From assembly GCA_027186245.1 (NCBI GenBank), contig CP114482.1, positions 16,449,209-16,513,208 of the forward strand: a DNA stretch of 64,000 bases. Direction: 5' to 3'. This document shows positions 14,701 through 29,100 of this stretch, piece after piece. This stretch comes from Coriaria nepalensis. Taxonomy: Eukaryota > Streptophyta > Magnoliopsida > Cucurbitales > Coriariaceae. Both the position numbers and the translations under genes were made by a program. The notes below the pieces were generated by a model that was not told the DNA's origin, ran no database searches, and saw only the letters and a program-made list of their open reading frames with translations. Each line of letters opens with the position of its first letter. Position 1 is the stretch's first letter.

Positions 14701-16342
14701 ACCAATTCTCTTTTTGCATTTAAAATGCGACTTTCGTGCATAACTTGCAATTGATCTATTGATGGCAACTCTGCATTTTTTAGCGTTCAAGCCATACTTT
14801 TGCGTCTCTTTTAGTCAGTAAATCATTCTAAATCACTTCATATGAAATTCGGCATTTAAACATGACTTTCGTGCATAACTTGCAGTTGATCTATTATAGG
14901 CAACAATGCATTTGTTTAGCCTTAAAGTCATGTCACTGAGTCTCTTCTAGTCATTAAATCATTCTAAATTAGTTCGAAAAAATTCTATTTTCGCCCTTCA
15001 AATATTATTTTCTTACATAACTTGTAATTAATCTATTGAAGACAACAATGCATTATTTTAGCATTAAGAAGCATATCACTCAGTCTTTTCAATCATTAAA
15101 TTGTTTGAAGGCACTTCGAACCAATTCACTTTTTGCATTTAAAACGCGACTTTCGTGCATAACTTGCAATTGATCTATTAATGGAAACTATGCCTTTTTT
15201 AGCGTTCAAGTCATATTTAGGCGTCTCTTTTAGTCAGTAAATCATTCTAAATCACTTCGAACGAAATTCGGCCTTTAAACATTACTTTCGTGCGTAACTT
15301 GCAGTTGATCAATTGAAGGCAACAATGCATTTGTTTAGCCTTAAAGTCATGTCATTGAGTCTCTTTTAGTCATTAAACCATTCTAAATTAATTCGACCGA
15401 ATTCTATTTTCGCCCTTCAAATATTATTTTCTTACATAACTTGTAATTAATCTATTGAAGACAACAATGCATTATTTTAGCATTAAAAAGCATATCACTC
15501 AGTCTTTTCAATCATTAAATTGTTTGAAAGCACTTCGAACCAATTCTCTTTTTGCATTTAGAACGCCATCTTCATGCATAATTTGCAATTGATCTATTGA
15601 TGGCAACTATTCATTTTTTTAGCTTTAAAGTCATATTTTTGCGTCTTTTTTAGTCACTAAATCATTCTAAATAACTTCGTATGAAATTCGGCATTTAAAC
15701 AAGACTTTCGTGCATAACTTGCAGTTGATCTATTATAGGCAACAATGCATTTGTTTAGCCTTAAAGTCATGTCACCGAGTCTCTTCTAGTCATTAAATCA
15801 TTCTAAATTAGTTCGAACGAATTCTATTTTCGCCCTTCAAATATTATTTTCTTACATAACTTGTAATTAATCTATTGAAGACAACAATGCATTATTTTAG
15901 CATTAAAAAGCATATCACTCTGTCTTTTCAATCATTAAATTGTTTGAAGGCACTTCGAACCAATTCTCTTTTTTCATTTAAAACGCGACTTTCATGCATA
16001 ACTTGAAATTGATCTATTGATGGCAACTATGCATTTTTTAGCGTTCAAGCCATACTTTTGCGTCTCTTTTAGTCAGTAAATCATTCTAAATCACTTCATA
16101 TGAAATGCGGCATTTCAACATGACTTTCGTGCATAACTTGCAGTTGATCTATTATAGGCAACAATGCATTTGGTTAGTCTTAAAGTCATGTCATTGAGTC
16201 TCTTCTAGTCATTAAATCATTCTAAATTAGTTCGAACGAATTCTATTTTCGCCATTCAAATATTATTTTCTTACATAACTTGTAATTAATCTATTGAAGA
16301 CAACAATGCATTATTTTAGCATTAAAAAGCATATCACTCAGT
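11800..16342. repeat. 18-monomer HOR, copy 1 (partner at 19348)
   Basis: This ~4.5-kb segment recurs at an offset of 7548 bp (18 monomers). Shared private markers include ATCATTCAAAATTAG, AGCATTAAGAAGC (12123 and 19671), AATTGCTTGAAGG with ATTCCCTTTTTGC (13002 and 20550), TTAATGGCAACTAAGC (13501 and 21049) and ACTCGTAATT (near 14180 and 21729). Similarity fades in the last monomer. Confidence 0.85.
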
Positions 16343-18434
16343 CTTTTCAATCATTAAATTGTTTGAAGGCACTTCGAACCAATTCTCTTTTTGCATTTAG
16401 AACGCCATCTTCATGCATAATTTGCAATTGATCTATTAATGGCAACTAAGCATTTTTTTAGCTTTAAAGTCATATTTTTGCGTCTTTTTTAGTCAGTAAA
16501 TCATTCTAAATCACTTCGAATGAAATTCGGCATTTAAATATGACTTTCGTGCATAACTTGCAGTTGATCTATTATAGGGAACAATGCATTTCTTTGGCCT
16601 TAAATTCATGTCACGGAGTCTCTTCTAGTCATTAAATCATTCTAAATTAGTTCGAACGAATTCTATTTTCGCCATTCAAATATTATTTTCTTACATAACT
16701 TGTAATTAATCTATTGAAGACAACAATGCATTATTTTAGCATTAAAAAGCATATCACTCAGTCTTTTCAATCATTAAATTGTTTGAAGGCACTTCGAACC
16801 AATTCTCTTTTAGCATTTAAAACGCGACTTTCGTGCATAACTTGAAATTGATCTATTGATGGCAACTATGCATTTTTTAGCGTTCAAGCCATACTTTTGC
16901 GTCTCTTTTAGTCAGTAAATCATTCTAAATCACTTCATATGAAATTCGGCATTTAAACATGACTTTCGTGCATAACTTGCAGTTGATCTATTATAGGCAA
17001 CAATGCATTTGTTTAGCCTTAAAGTCATGTCATTGAGTCTCTTCTAGTCATTAAATCATTCTAAATTAGTTCGAACGAATTTTATTTTCGCCATTCAAAT
17101 ATTATTTTCTTACATAACTTGTAATTAATCTATTGAAGACAACAATGCATTATTTTAGCATTAAAAAGCATATCACTCAGTCTTTTCAATCATTAAATTG
17201 TTTGAATGCACTTCGAACCAATTCTCTTTTTGCATTTAGAACGCCATCTTCATGCATAATTTGCAATTGATCTATTGCTGGCAACTATGCATTTTTTTAG
17301 CCTTAAAGTCATATTTTTGCGTCTTTTTTAGTCAGTAAATCATTCTAAATCACTTCGTATGAAATTCGGCATTTAAACATGACTTTCGTGCATAACTTGC
17401 AGTTGATCTATTATAGGGAACAATGCATTTCTTTAGCCTTAAATTCATGTCACTGAGTCTCTTCTAGTCATTAAATCATTCCGAATTAGTTCGAACGAAT
17501 TCTATTTTCGCCATTCAAATATTATTTTCTTACATAACTTGTAATTAATCTATTGAAGACAACAATGTATTATTTTAGCATTAAAAAGCATATCACTCAG
17601 TCTTTTCAATCATTAAATTGTTTGAAGGCACTTCGAACCAATTCTCTTTTTGCATTTAAAATGCGACTTTCGTGCATAACTTGCAATTGATCTATTGATG
17701 GCAACTCTGCATTTTTTAGCGTTCAAGCCATACTTTTGCGTCTCTTTTAGTCAGTAAATCATTCTAAATCACTTCATATGAAATTCGGCATTTAAACATG
17801 ACTTTCGTGCATAACTTGCAGTTGATCTATTATAGGCAACAATGCATTTGTTTAGGCTTAAAGTCATGTCACTGAGTCTCTTCTAGTCATTAAATCATTC
17901 TAAATTAGTTCGAAAAAATTCTATTTTCGCCCTTCAAATATTATTTTCTTACATAACTTGTAATTAATCTATTGAAGACAACAATGCATTATTTTAGCAT
18001 TAAGAAGCATATCACTCAGTCTTTTCAATCATTAAATTGTTTGAAGGCACTTCGAACCAATTCACTTTTTGCATTTAAAACGTGACTTTCGTGCATAACT
18101 TGCAATTGATCTATTAATGGAAACTATGCCTTTTTTAGCGTTCAAGTCATATTTAGGCGTCTCTTTTAGTCAGTAAATCATTCTAAATCACTTCGAACGA
18201 AATTCGGCCTTTAAACATGACTTTCGTGCGTAGCAGTTGATCAATTGAAGGCAACAATGCATTTGTTTAGCCTTAAAGTCATGTCATTGAGTCTCTTTTA
18301 GTCATTAAACCATTCTAAATTAATTCGACCGAATTCTATTTTCACCCTTCAAATATTATTTTCTTACATAACTTGTAATTAATCTATTGAAGACAACAAT
18401 GCATTATTTTAGCATTAAAAAGCATATCACTCAG
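13406..18434. repeat. 7-monomer HOR: 13406-15502 repeated at 16342-18434
   Basis: Five monomers recur at an offset of 2936 bp (7 monomers), sharing TTAATGGCAACTAAGC (13501 and 16437), ACAATGTATTATT (near 14631 and 17567) and the CTCTGCATT form. The ACTCGTAATT substitution near 14180 is shared with 21.7 kb but not with 17.1 kb, so the 18-monomer copy was taken from the first unit, not the second. Confidence 0.82.
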
Positions 18435-18860
18435 TCTTTTCAATCATTAAATTGTTTGAAGGCACTTCGAACCAATTCTCTTTTTGCATTTAGAACGCCA
18501 TCTTCATGCATAATTTGCAATTGATCTATTGACGGCAACTATGCATTTTTTTAGCTTTAAAGTCAAATTTTTGCGTCTTTTTTAGTCAGTAAATCATTCT
18601 AAATCACTTCATATGAAATTCGGCATTTAAACATGACTTTCGTGCATAACTTGCAGTTGATCTATTATAGGCAACAATGCATTTGTTTAGGCTTAAAGTC
18701 ATGTCACTGAGTCTCTTCTAGTCATTAAATCATTCTAAATTAGTTCGAACGAATTCTATTTTCGCCCTTCAAATATTATTTTCTTACATAACTTGTAATT
18801 AATCTATTGAAGACAACAATGCATTATTTTAGCATTAAAAAGCATATCACTCAGTCTTTT
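17181..18860. repeat. 16-monomer HOR, copy 1 (partner at 23889-25566)
   Basis: Four monomers match those from 23889 at an offset of 6708 bp, marked by TTTGAATGCACTTCG (17201 and 23909) and TTTAGGCTTAAAG. A 4-bp deletion near 18232 in this copy makes the downstream offset 6712. The partner copy has its own private changes, such as TTTCAAGGCAC near 25165. Confidence 0.8.
18230..18234. other. 4-bp deletion junction in subunit B
   Basis: GTGCGTAGCAGTTG replaces the usual GTGCGTAACTTGCAGTTG. This produces the 415-bp interval from 18026 to 18441. The duplicated copy near 24.9 kb lacks the deletion, so it arose after that duplication or only on this copy. Confidence 0.85.
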
Positions 18861-19274
18861 CAATCATTAAATTGTTTGAAGGCACTTCGAACCAATTCTC
18901 TTTTTGCATTTAGAACGCCATCTTCATGCATAATTTGCAATTGATCTATTGACGGCAACTATGCATTTTTTTAGCTTTAAAGTCAAATTTTTGCGTCTTT
19001 TTTAGTCAGTAAATCATTCTAAATCACTTCATATGAAATTCGGCATTTAAACATGACTTTCGTGCATAACTTGCAGTTGATCTATTATAGGCAACAATGC
19101 ATTTGTTTAGCCTTAAAGTCATGTCATTCAGTCTCTTCTAGTCATTAAATCATTCTAAATTCGTTCGAACGAATTCTATTTTCGCCATTCAAATATTATT
19201 TTCTTACATAACTTGTAATTAATCTATTGAAGACAACAATGCATTATTTTAGCGTTAAAAAGCATATCACTCAG
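18435..19274. repeat. Direct tandem duplication of a single monomer
   Basis: Monomers at 18435-18854 and 18855-19274 share TTGACGGCAAC and AGTCAAATTTTTGCG plus CTTCATATGAAATTCGG. They differ in only a few places, for example TTTAGGCTTAAAG versus TTTAGCCTTAAAG. This is one of the clearest single-monomer duplications in the left block. Confidence 0.75.
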
Positions 19275-19347
19275 TCTTTTCAATCATTAAATTGTTTGAA
19301 GGCACTTCGAACCAATTCTCTTTTTGCATTTAGAACGCCATCTTCAT

Positions 19348-22300
19348 GCATAATTTGCAATTGATCTATTGATTGCAACTATGCATTTTTTTAGCTTTAA
19401 AGTCATATTTTTGCGTCTTTTTTAGTCAGTAAATAATTCTAAATCACTTCGTATGAAATTCGGCATTTAAACATGACTTTCGTGCATAACTTGAAGTTGA
19501 TCTATTATTGGCAACAAGGCATTTGTTAAGCCTTAAAGTCATGTCACTGAGTCTCTTCTAGTCATTAAATCATTCAAAATTAGTTCGAAAAAATTCTATT
19601 TTCGCCCTTCAAATATTATTTTCTTACATAACTTGTAATTAATCTATTGAAGACAACAATGCATTATTTTAGCATTAAGAAGCATATCACTCAGTCTTTT
19701 CAATCATTAAATTGTTTGAAGGCACTTCGAACCAATTCACTTTTTGCATTTAAAACGCGACTTTCGTGCATAACTTGCAATTGATCTATTAATGGAAACT
19801 ATGCCTTTTTTAGCGTTCAAGTCATATTTAGGCGTCTCTTTTAGTCAGTAAATCATTCTAAATCACTTCGAACGAAATTCGGCCTTTAAACATGACTTTC
19901 GTGCGTAACTTGCAGTTGATCAATTGAAGGCAACAATGCATTTGTTTAGCCTTAAAGTCATGTCATTGAGTCTCTTTTAGTCATTAAACCATTCTAAATT
20001 AATTCGACCGAATTCTATTTTCGCCCTTCAAATATTATTTTCTTACATAACTTGTAATTAATCTATTGAAGACAACAATGCATTATTTTAGCATTAAAAA
20101 GCATATCACTCAGTCTTTTCAATCATTAAATTGTTTGAAAGCACTTCGAACCAATTCTCTTTTTGCATTTAGAACGCCATCTTCATGCATAATTTGCAAT
20201 TGATCTATTGATGGCAACTATGCATTTTTTTAGCTTTAAAGTCATATTTTTGCGTCTTTTTTAGTCAGTAAATCATTCTAAATCACTTCGTATGAAATTC
20301 GGCATTGAAACATGACTTTCGTGCATAACTTGCAGTTGATCTATTATAAGGAAAAATGCATTTCTTTAGCCTTAAATTCATGTCACTGAGTCTCTTCTAG
20401 TCATTAAATCATTCCAAATTAGTTCGAACGAATTCTATTTTCGCCATTCAAATATTATTTTCTTACATAACTTGTAATTAATCTATTGAAGACAACAATG
20501 CATTATTTTAGCATTAAAAAGCATATCACTCAGTCTTTTCAATCATTAAATTGCTTGAAGGCACTTCGAACCAATTCCCTTTTTGCATTTAGAACGCGAT
20601 CTTCATGCATAATTTGCAATTGATCTATTGATTGCAACTATGCATTTTTTTAGCTTTAAAGTCATATTTTTGCGTCTTTTTTAGTCAGTAAATAATTCTA
20701 AATCACTTCGTATGAAATTCGGCATTTAAACATGACTTTCGTGCATAACTTGAAGTTGATCTATTATAGGCAACAAGGCATTTGTTAAGCCTTAAAGTCA
20801 TGTCACCGAGTCTCTTCTAGTCGTTAAATCATTCTAAATTAGTTCGAACGAATTCTATTTTCGCCATTCAAATATTATTTTCTTACATAACTTGTAATTA
20901 ATCTATTGAAGACAACAATGCATTATTTTAGCATTAAAAAGCATATCACTCAGTCTTTTCAATCATTAAATTGTTTGAAGGCACTTCGAACCAATTCTCT
21001 TTTTGCATTTAGAACGCCATCTTCATGCATAATTTGCAATTGATCTATTAATGGCAACTAAGCATTTTTTTAGCTTTAAAGTCATATTTTTCGTCTTTTT
21101 TAGTCAGTAAATCATTCTAAATCACTTCGAATGAAATTCGGCATTTAAATATGACTTTCGTGCATAACTTGCAGTTGATCTATTATAGGGAACAATGCAT
21201 TTCTTTGGCCTTAAATTCATGTCACGGAGTCTCTTCTAGTCATTAAATCATTCTAAATTAGTTCGAACGAATTCTATTTTCGCCATTCAAATATTATTTT
21301 CTTACATAACTTGTAATTAATCTATTGAAGACAACAATGCATTATTTTAGCATTAAAAAGCATATCACTCAGTCTTTTCAATCATTAAATTGTTTGAAGG
21401 CACTTCGAACCAATTCTCTTTTAGCATTTAAAACGCGACTTTCGTGCATAACTTGAAATTGATCTATTGATGGCAACTATGCATTTTTTAGCGTTCAAGC
21501 CATACTTTTGCGTCTCTTTTAGTCAGTAAATCATTCTAAATCACTTCATATGAAATTCGGCATTTAAACATGACTTTCGTGCATAACTTGCAGTTGATCT
21601 ATTATAGGCAACAATGCATTTGTTTAGCCTTAAAGTCATGTCATTGAGTCTCTTCTAGTCATTAAATCATTCTAAATTAGTTCGAACGAATTCTATTTTC
21701 GCCATTCAAATATTATTTTCTTACATAACTCGTAATTAATCTATTGAAGACAACAATGCATTATTTTAGCATTAAAAAGCATATCACTCAGTCTTTTCAA
21801 TCATTAAATTGTTTGAAGGCACTTCGAACCAATTCTCTTTTTGCATTTAGAACGCCATCTTCATGCATAATTTGCAATTGATCTATTGATGGCAACTATG
21901 CATTTTTTTAGCTTTAAAGTCATATTTTTGCGTCTTTTTTAGTCAGTAAATCATTCTAAATCACTTCGTATGAAATTCGGCATTTAAACATGACTTTCGT
22001 GCATAACTTGCAGTTGATCTATTATAGGGAACAATGCATTTCTTTAGCCTTAAATTCATGTCACTGAGTCTCTTCTAGTCATTAAATCATTCCAAATTAG
22101 TTCGAACGAATTCTATTTTCGCCATTCAAATATTATTTTCTTACATAACTTGTAATTAATCTATTGAAGACAACAATGTATTATTTTAGCATTAAAAAGC
22201 ATATCACTCAGTCTTTTCAATCATTAAATTGTTTGAAGGCACTTCGAACCAATTCTCTTTTTGCATTTAAAATGCGACTTTCGTGCATAACTTGCAATTG

Positions 22301-23889
22301 ATCTATTGATGGCAACTCTGCATTTTTTAGCGTTCAAGCCATACTTTTGCGTCTCTTTTAGTCAGTAAATCATTCTAAATCACTTCATATGAAATTCGGC
22401 ATTTAAACATGACTTTCGTGCATAACTTGCAGTTGATCTATTATAGGCAACAATGCATTTGTTTAGCCTTAAAGTCATGTCACTAAGTCTCTTCTAGTCA
22501 TTAAATCATTCTAAATTAGTTCGAAAAAATTCTATTTTCGCCCTTCAAATATTATTTTCTTACATAACTTGTAATTAATCTATTGAAGACAACAATGCAT
22601 TATTTTAGCATTAAGAAGCATATCACTCAGTCTTTTCAATCATTAAATTGTTTGAAGGCACTTCGAACCAATTCACTTTTTGCATTTAAAACGCGACTTT
22701 CGTGCATAACTTGCAATTGATCTATTAATGGAAACTATGCCTTTTTTAGCGTTCAAGTCATATTTAGGAGTCTCTTTTAGTCAGTAAATCATTCTAAATC
22801 ACTTCGAACGAAATTCGGCCTTTAAACATTACTTTCGTGCGTAACTTGCAGTTGATCAATTGAAGGCAACAATGCATTTGTTTAGCCTTAAAGTCATGTC
22901 CTTGAGTCTCTTTTAGTCATTAAACCATTCTAAATTAATTCGACCGAATTCTATTTTCGCCCTTCAAATATTATTTTCTTACATAACTTGTAATTAATCT
23001 ATTGAAGACAACAATGCATTATTTTAGCATTAAAAAGCATATCACTCAGTCTTTTCAATCATTAAATTGTTTGAAAGCACTTCGAACCAATTCTCTTTTT
23101 GCATTTAGAACGCCATCTTCATGCATAATTTGCAATTGATCTATTGATGGCAACTATTCATTTTTTTAGCTTTAAAGTCATATTTTTGCGTCTTTTTTAG
23201 TCACTAAATCATTCTAAATAACTTCGTATGAAATTCGGCATTTAAACAAGACTTTCGTGCATAACTTGCAGTTGATCTATTATAGGCAACAATGCATTTG
23301 TTTAGCCTTAAAGTCATGTCACCGAGTCTCTTCTAGTCATTAAATCATTCTAAATTAGTTCGAACGAATTCTATTTTCGCCCTTCAAATATTATTTTCTT
23401 ACATAACTTGTAATTAATCTATTGAAGACAACAATGCATTATTTTAGCATTAAAAAGCATATCACTCAGTCTTTTCAATCATTAAATTGTTTGAAGGCAC
23501 TTCGAACCAATTCTCTTTTAGCATTTAAAACGCGACTTTCGTGCATAACTTGAAATTGATCTATTGATGGCAACTATGCATTTTTTAGCGTTCAAGCCAT
23601 ACTTTTGCGTCTCTTTTAGTCAGTAAATCATTCTAAATCACTTCATATGAAATTCGGCATTTAAACATGACTTTCGTGCATAACTTGCAGTTGATCTATT
23701 ATAGGCGACAATGCATTTGTTTAGCCTTAAAGTCATGTCATTGAGTCTCTTCTAGTCATTAAATCATTCTAAATTAGTTCGAACGAATTCTATTTTCGCC
23801 ATTCAAATATTATTTTCTTACATAACTTGTAATTAATCTATTGAAGACAACAATGCATTATTTTAGCATTAAAAAGCATATCACTCAGT
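19348..23889. repeat. 18-monomer HOR, copy 2
   Basis: This is the partner of 11800-16342. A single-base deletion at about 21091 (TTTTTCGTC instead of TTTTTGCGTC) shifts the offset from 7548 to 7547 downstream of it and is absent from the first copy. Beyond about 23.89 kb the match moves to 17.18 kb, so the duplication changes partner there. Confidence 0.85.
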
Positions 23890-25566
23890 CTTTTCAATCA
23901 TTAAATTGTTTGAATGCACTTCGAACCAATTCTCTTTTTGCATTTAGAACGCCATCTTCATGCATAATTTGCAATTGATCTATTGATGGCAACTATGCAT
24001 TTTTTTAGCTTTAAAGTCATATTTTTGCGTCTTTTTTAGTCAGTAAATCATTCTAAATCACTTCGTATGAAATTCGGCATTTAAACATGACTTTCGTGCA
24101 TAACTTGCAGTTGATCTATTATAGGGAACAATGCATTTCTTTAGCCTTAAATTCATGTCACTGAGTCTCTTCTAGTCATTAAATCATTCCAAATTAGTTC
24201 GAACGAATTCTATTTTCGCCATTCAAATATTATTTTCTTACATAACTTGTAATTAATCTATTGAAGACAACAATGTATTATTTTAGCATTAAAAAGCATA
24301 TCACTCAGTCTTTTCAATCATTAAATTGTTTGAAGGCACTTCGAACCAATTCTCTTTTTGCATTTAAAATGCGACTTTCGTGCATAACTTGCAATTGATC
24401 TATTGATGGCAACTCTGCATTTTTTAGCGTTCAAGCCATACTTTTGCGTCTCTTTTAGTCAGTAAATCATTCTAAATCACTTCATATGAAATTCGGCATT
24501 TAAACATGATTTTCGTGCATAACTTGCAGTTGATCTATTATAGGCAACAATGCATTTGTTTAGGCTTAAAGTCATGTCACTGAGTCTCTTCTAGTCATTA
24601 AATCATTCTAAATTAGTTCGAAAAAATTCTATTTTCGCCCTTCAAATATTATTTTCTTACATAACTTGTAATTAATCTATTGAAGACAACAATGCATTAT
24701 TTTAGCATTAAGAAGCATATCACTCAGTCTTTTCAATCATTAAATTGTTTGAAGGCACTTCGAACCAATTCACTTTTTGCATTTAAAACGCGACTTTCGT
24801 GCATAACTTGCAATTGATCTATTAATGGAAACTATGCCTTTTTTAGCGTTCAAGTCATATTTAGGCGTCTCTTTTAGTCAGTAAATCATTCTAAATCACT
24901 TCGAACGAAATTCGGCCTTTAAACATGACTTTCGTGCGTAACTTGCAGTTGATCAATTGAAGGCAACAATGCATTTGTTTAGCCTTAAAGTCATGTCATT
25001 GAGTCTCTTTTAGTCATTAAACCATTCTAAATTAATTCGACCGAATTCTATTTTCACCCTTCAAATATTATTTTCTTACATTACTTGTAATTAATCTATT
25101 GAAGACAACAATGCATTATTTTAGCATTAAAAAGCATATCACTCAGTCTTTTCAATCATTAAATTGTTTCAAGGCACTTCGAACCAATTCTCTTTTTGCA
25201 TTTAGAACGCCATCTTCATGCATAATTTGCAATTGATCTATTGACGGCAACTATGCATTTTTTTAGCTTTAAAGTCAAATTTTTGCGTCTTTTTTAGTCA
25301 GTAAATCATTCTAAATCACTTCATATGAAATTCGGCATTTAAACATGACTTTCGTGCATAACTTGCAGTTGATCTATTATAGGCAACAATGCATTTGTTT
25401 AGGCTTAAAGTCATGTCACTGAGTCTCTTCTAGTCATTAAATCATTCTAAATTAGTTCGAACGAATTCTATTTTCGCCCTTCAAATATTATTTTCTTACA
25501 TAACTTGTAATTAATCTATTGAAGACAACAATGCATTATTTTAGCATTAAAAAGCATATCACTCAG
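23889..25566. repeat. 16-monomer HOR, copy 2
   Basis: This is the partner of 17181-18860. It lies immediately after copy 2 of the 18-monomer repeat, so the two duplications meet at a junction near 23.89 kb, which sits at or near a monomer boundary. Confidence 0.78.
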
Positions 25567-26129
25567 TCTTTTCAATCATTAAATTGTTTGAAGGCACTTC
25601 GAACCAATTCTCTTTTTGCATTTAGAACGCCATCTTCATGCATAATTTGCAATTGTTCTATTGATGGCAACTATTCATTTTTTTAGCTTTAAAGTCATAT
25701 TTTTGCGTCTTTTTTAGTCACTAAATCATTCTAAATCACTCCGTATGAAATTCGGCATTTAAACATGACTTTCGTGCATAACTTGCAGTTGATCTATTAT
25801 AGGCAACAATGCATTTGTTTAGCCATAAAGTCATGTCACTCAGTCTCTTCTAGTCATTAAATCATTCTAAATTAATTCGATCGAATTCTATTTTCGCCCT
25901 TCAAACATTATTTTCTTACATAACTTGTAATTAATCTATTGATGACAACCATGCATTATTTTAGCATTAAAAAGCATATCACTCAGTCTTTTCAATCATT
26001 AAATTGTTTGAAAGCACTTCGAACCAATTCTCTTTTTGCATTTAAAACGCGACTTTCGTGCATCACTTGCAATTGATCTATTGATGGAAACTATGCCTTT
26101 TTTAGCTTTAAAGTCATATTTTTGCGGCT

Positions 26130-29100
26130 CTTATAGTCAGTAAATCATTCTAAATCACTTCGAACGAAATTCGGTCTTTAAACATGACTTTCGTGCGTAA
26201 CTTGCAGTTGATCTATTGAAGGCAACAATGCATTTGTTTAGCCTTAAAGTCATGTCATTGAGTCTCTTCAAGTCATTAAATCATTCTAAATTAGTTCGAA
26301 CGAATTCTATTTTCGCCCTTCAAATATTATTTTCTTACATAACTTGTAATTAATCTATTGAAGACAACAATGCATTATTTTAGCATTAAAAAGCATATCA
26401 CTCAGTCTTTTCAATCATTAAATTGTTTGAAGGCACTTCGAACCAATTCTCTTTTTGCATTTAGAACGCCATCTTCATGCATAATTTGCAATTGATCTAT
26501 TGATGGCAACTATGCATTTTTTTAGCTTTAAAGTCATATTTTTGCGTCTTTTTTAGTCAGTAAATCATTCTAAATCACTTCGAACGAAATTCGGCCTTTA
26601 AACATGACTTTCGCGCGTAACTTGCAGTTGATCTATTGAAGGCAACAATGCATTTGTTTAGCCTTAAAATCTTGTCATTGAGGCTCTTTTAGTCATTAAA
26701 TCATTCTAAATTAATTCGGCCGAAATCTATTTTCACCCTTCAAGCATTATTTTCTTACATAACTTCCAATTAATCTATTGAAGACAAGAATGCATTATTT
26801 TAGCATTAAAAAGCATATCACTCAGTCTTTTCAATCATTAAATTGTTTGAAGGCACTTCGAACCAATTCTCTTTTTGCATTTAAAACGCGACTTTGGTGC
26901 ATAACTTGAAATTGATCTATTGATGGCAACTATGCATTTTTTAGCGTTCAAGCCATACTTTTGCGTCTCTTTTAGTCAGTAAATCATTCTAAATCACTTC
27001 GTATGAAATTCGGCATTTAAACATGACTTTCGTGCATAACTTGCAGTTGATCTATCATAGGCAACAATGCATTTGTTTAGCCTTAAAGTCATATCACTGA
27101 GTCTCTTCTAGTCATTAAATCATTCTAAATTAATTCGAACGAATTCTATTTTTACCCTTCAAACATTATTTTCTTACATAACTTGTAATTAATCTACTCA
27201 AGACAACAATGCATTATTTTAGCATTAAAAAGCATATTACTCAGTCTTTTCAATCATTAAATTGTTTGAAGGCACTTCGAACCAATTCTCTTTTTGCATT
27301 TAAAACGCGACTTTCGTGCATAACTTGCAATTGATCTATTGATGGCAACTTTGCCTTTTTTTAGCGTTCAAGTCATATTTTTGCGGCTCTTATAGTCAGT
27401 AAATCATTCTAAATCACTTCGAACGAAATTCGGCCTTGAAACCTGACTTTCGTGCGTAACTTGCATATGATCTATTGAAGGCAACAATGCATTTGTTTAG
27501 CCTTAAAGTCATGTCACTGAGTCTCTTTTAGTCATTAAATCATTCTAAATTAATTCGACCGAATTCAATTTTCGCCCTTCAAACATTATTTTCTTACATA
27601 ACTTGCAATTAATCTATTGAAGACAACAATGCATTATTTTAGCATTAAAAAGCATATCACTCAGTCTTTTCAATCATTAAATTTTTGAAGGCACTTCGAA
27701 CCAATTCTCTTTTTGCATTTAAAACGCGACTTTCGTGCATAACTTGCAATTGATCTGTTGATGGCAACTATGCCTTCTTTAGCGTTCAAGTCATATTTTT
27801 GCGTCTCTTTTAGTCAGTAAATCATTCTAAATCACTTCGAACGAAATTCGGCCTTTAAACATGACTTTCGTGCGTAACTTGCAGTTGATCTATTGAAGGC
27901 AACAATGCAGTTGTTTAGCCTTAAAGTCATGTCATTGAGTCTCTTTTAGTCATTAAATCATTCTAAATTAATTCGACCGAATTCAATTTTCGCCCTTCAA
28001 ACATTATTTTCTTACATAACTTGCAATTAATCTATTGAAGACAACAATGCATTATTTTAGCATTAAAAAGCATATCACTCAGTCTTTTCAATCATTAAAT
28101 TGTTTGAAGGCACTTCGAACCAATTCTCTTTTTGCATTTAAAACGCGACTTTCGTTCATAACTTGCAATTGATCTATTGATGGCAACTATGCCTTTTTTT
28201 GCGTTCAAGTCATATTTTTGCGTCTCTTTTAGTCAGTAAATCATTCTAAATCACTTCGAACGAAATTTGGCCTTTAAACATGACTTTCGTGCTTAACTTG
28301 CAGTTGATCTATTGAAGGCAACAATGCATTTGTTTAGCCTTAAAGTCATGTCAATGAATCTCTTTTAGTCTTTAAATCATTCTAAATTAATTCGAACGAA
28401 TTTTATTTTTGCCCTTCATACATTATTTTCTTACATAACTTGTAATTAATCTACTGAAGACAGCAATGCATTATTTTAGCATTAAAAAGCATATCACTCA
28501 GTCTTTTCAATCATTAAATTGTTTGAAGGCACTTCAAACCAATTCTCTTTTTGCATTTAAAACCCGACTTTCGTGCATAACTTGCAATTGATCTATTGAT
28601 GGCAACTATGCCTTTTTTAGCATTCAAGTCATATTTTTGCGTCTCTTTTAGTCAGTAAATCATTCTAAATCACTTCGAACGAAATTCGGCCTTTAAACAT
28701 GACTTTCGTGCGTAACTTGCAGTTGATCTATTGAAGGCAACAATGCATTTGTTTAGCCTTAAAGTCATGTCATTGAGTCTCTTCAAGTCATTAAATCATT
28801 CTAAATTAGTTCGAACGAATTCTATTTTCGCCCTTCAAATATTATTTTCTTACATAACTTGTAATTAATCTATTGAAGACAACAATGCATTATTTTAGCA
28901 TTAAAAAGCATATCACTCAGTCTTTTCAATCATTAAATTGTTTGAAGGCACTTCGAACCAATTCTCTTTTTGCATTTAGAACGCCATCTTCATGCATAAT
29001 TTGCAATTGATCTATTGATGGCAACTATGCATTTTTTTAGCTTTAAAGTCATATTTTTGCGTCTTTTTTAGTCAGTAAATCATTCTAAATCACTTCGAAC

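Larger units (their letters stand above)
1..25800. repeat. Left subfamily block (A-I / B-I rich)
   Basis: Most monomers here carry A-I, B-I and the C form with TTCGCC and CAAATATT, interleaved with A-II/B-II monomers. Typical intervals alternate between 419 and 420 bp because of one extra T in A-I. Higher-order duplications of 3, 6, 7, 16 and 18 monomers are nested in it and are listed separately. Confidence 0.8.
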
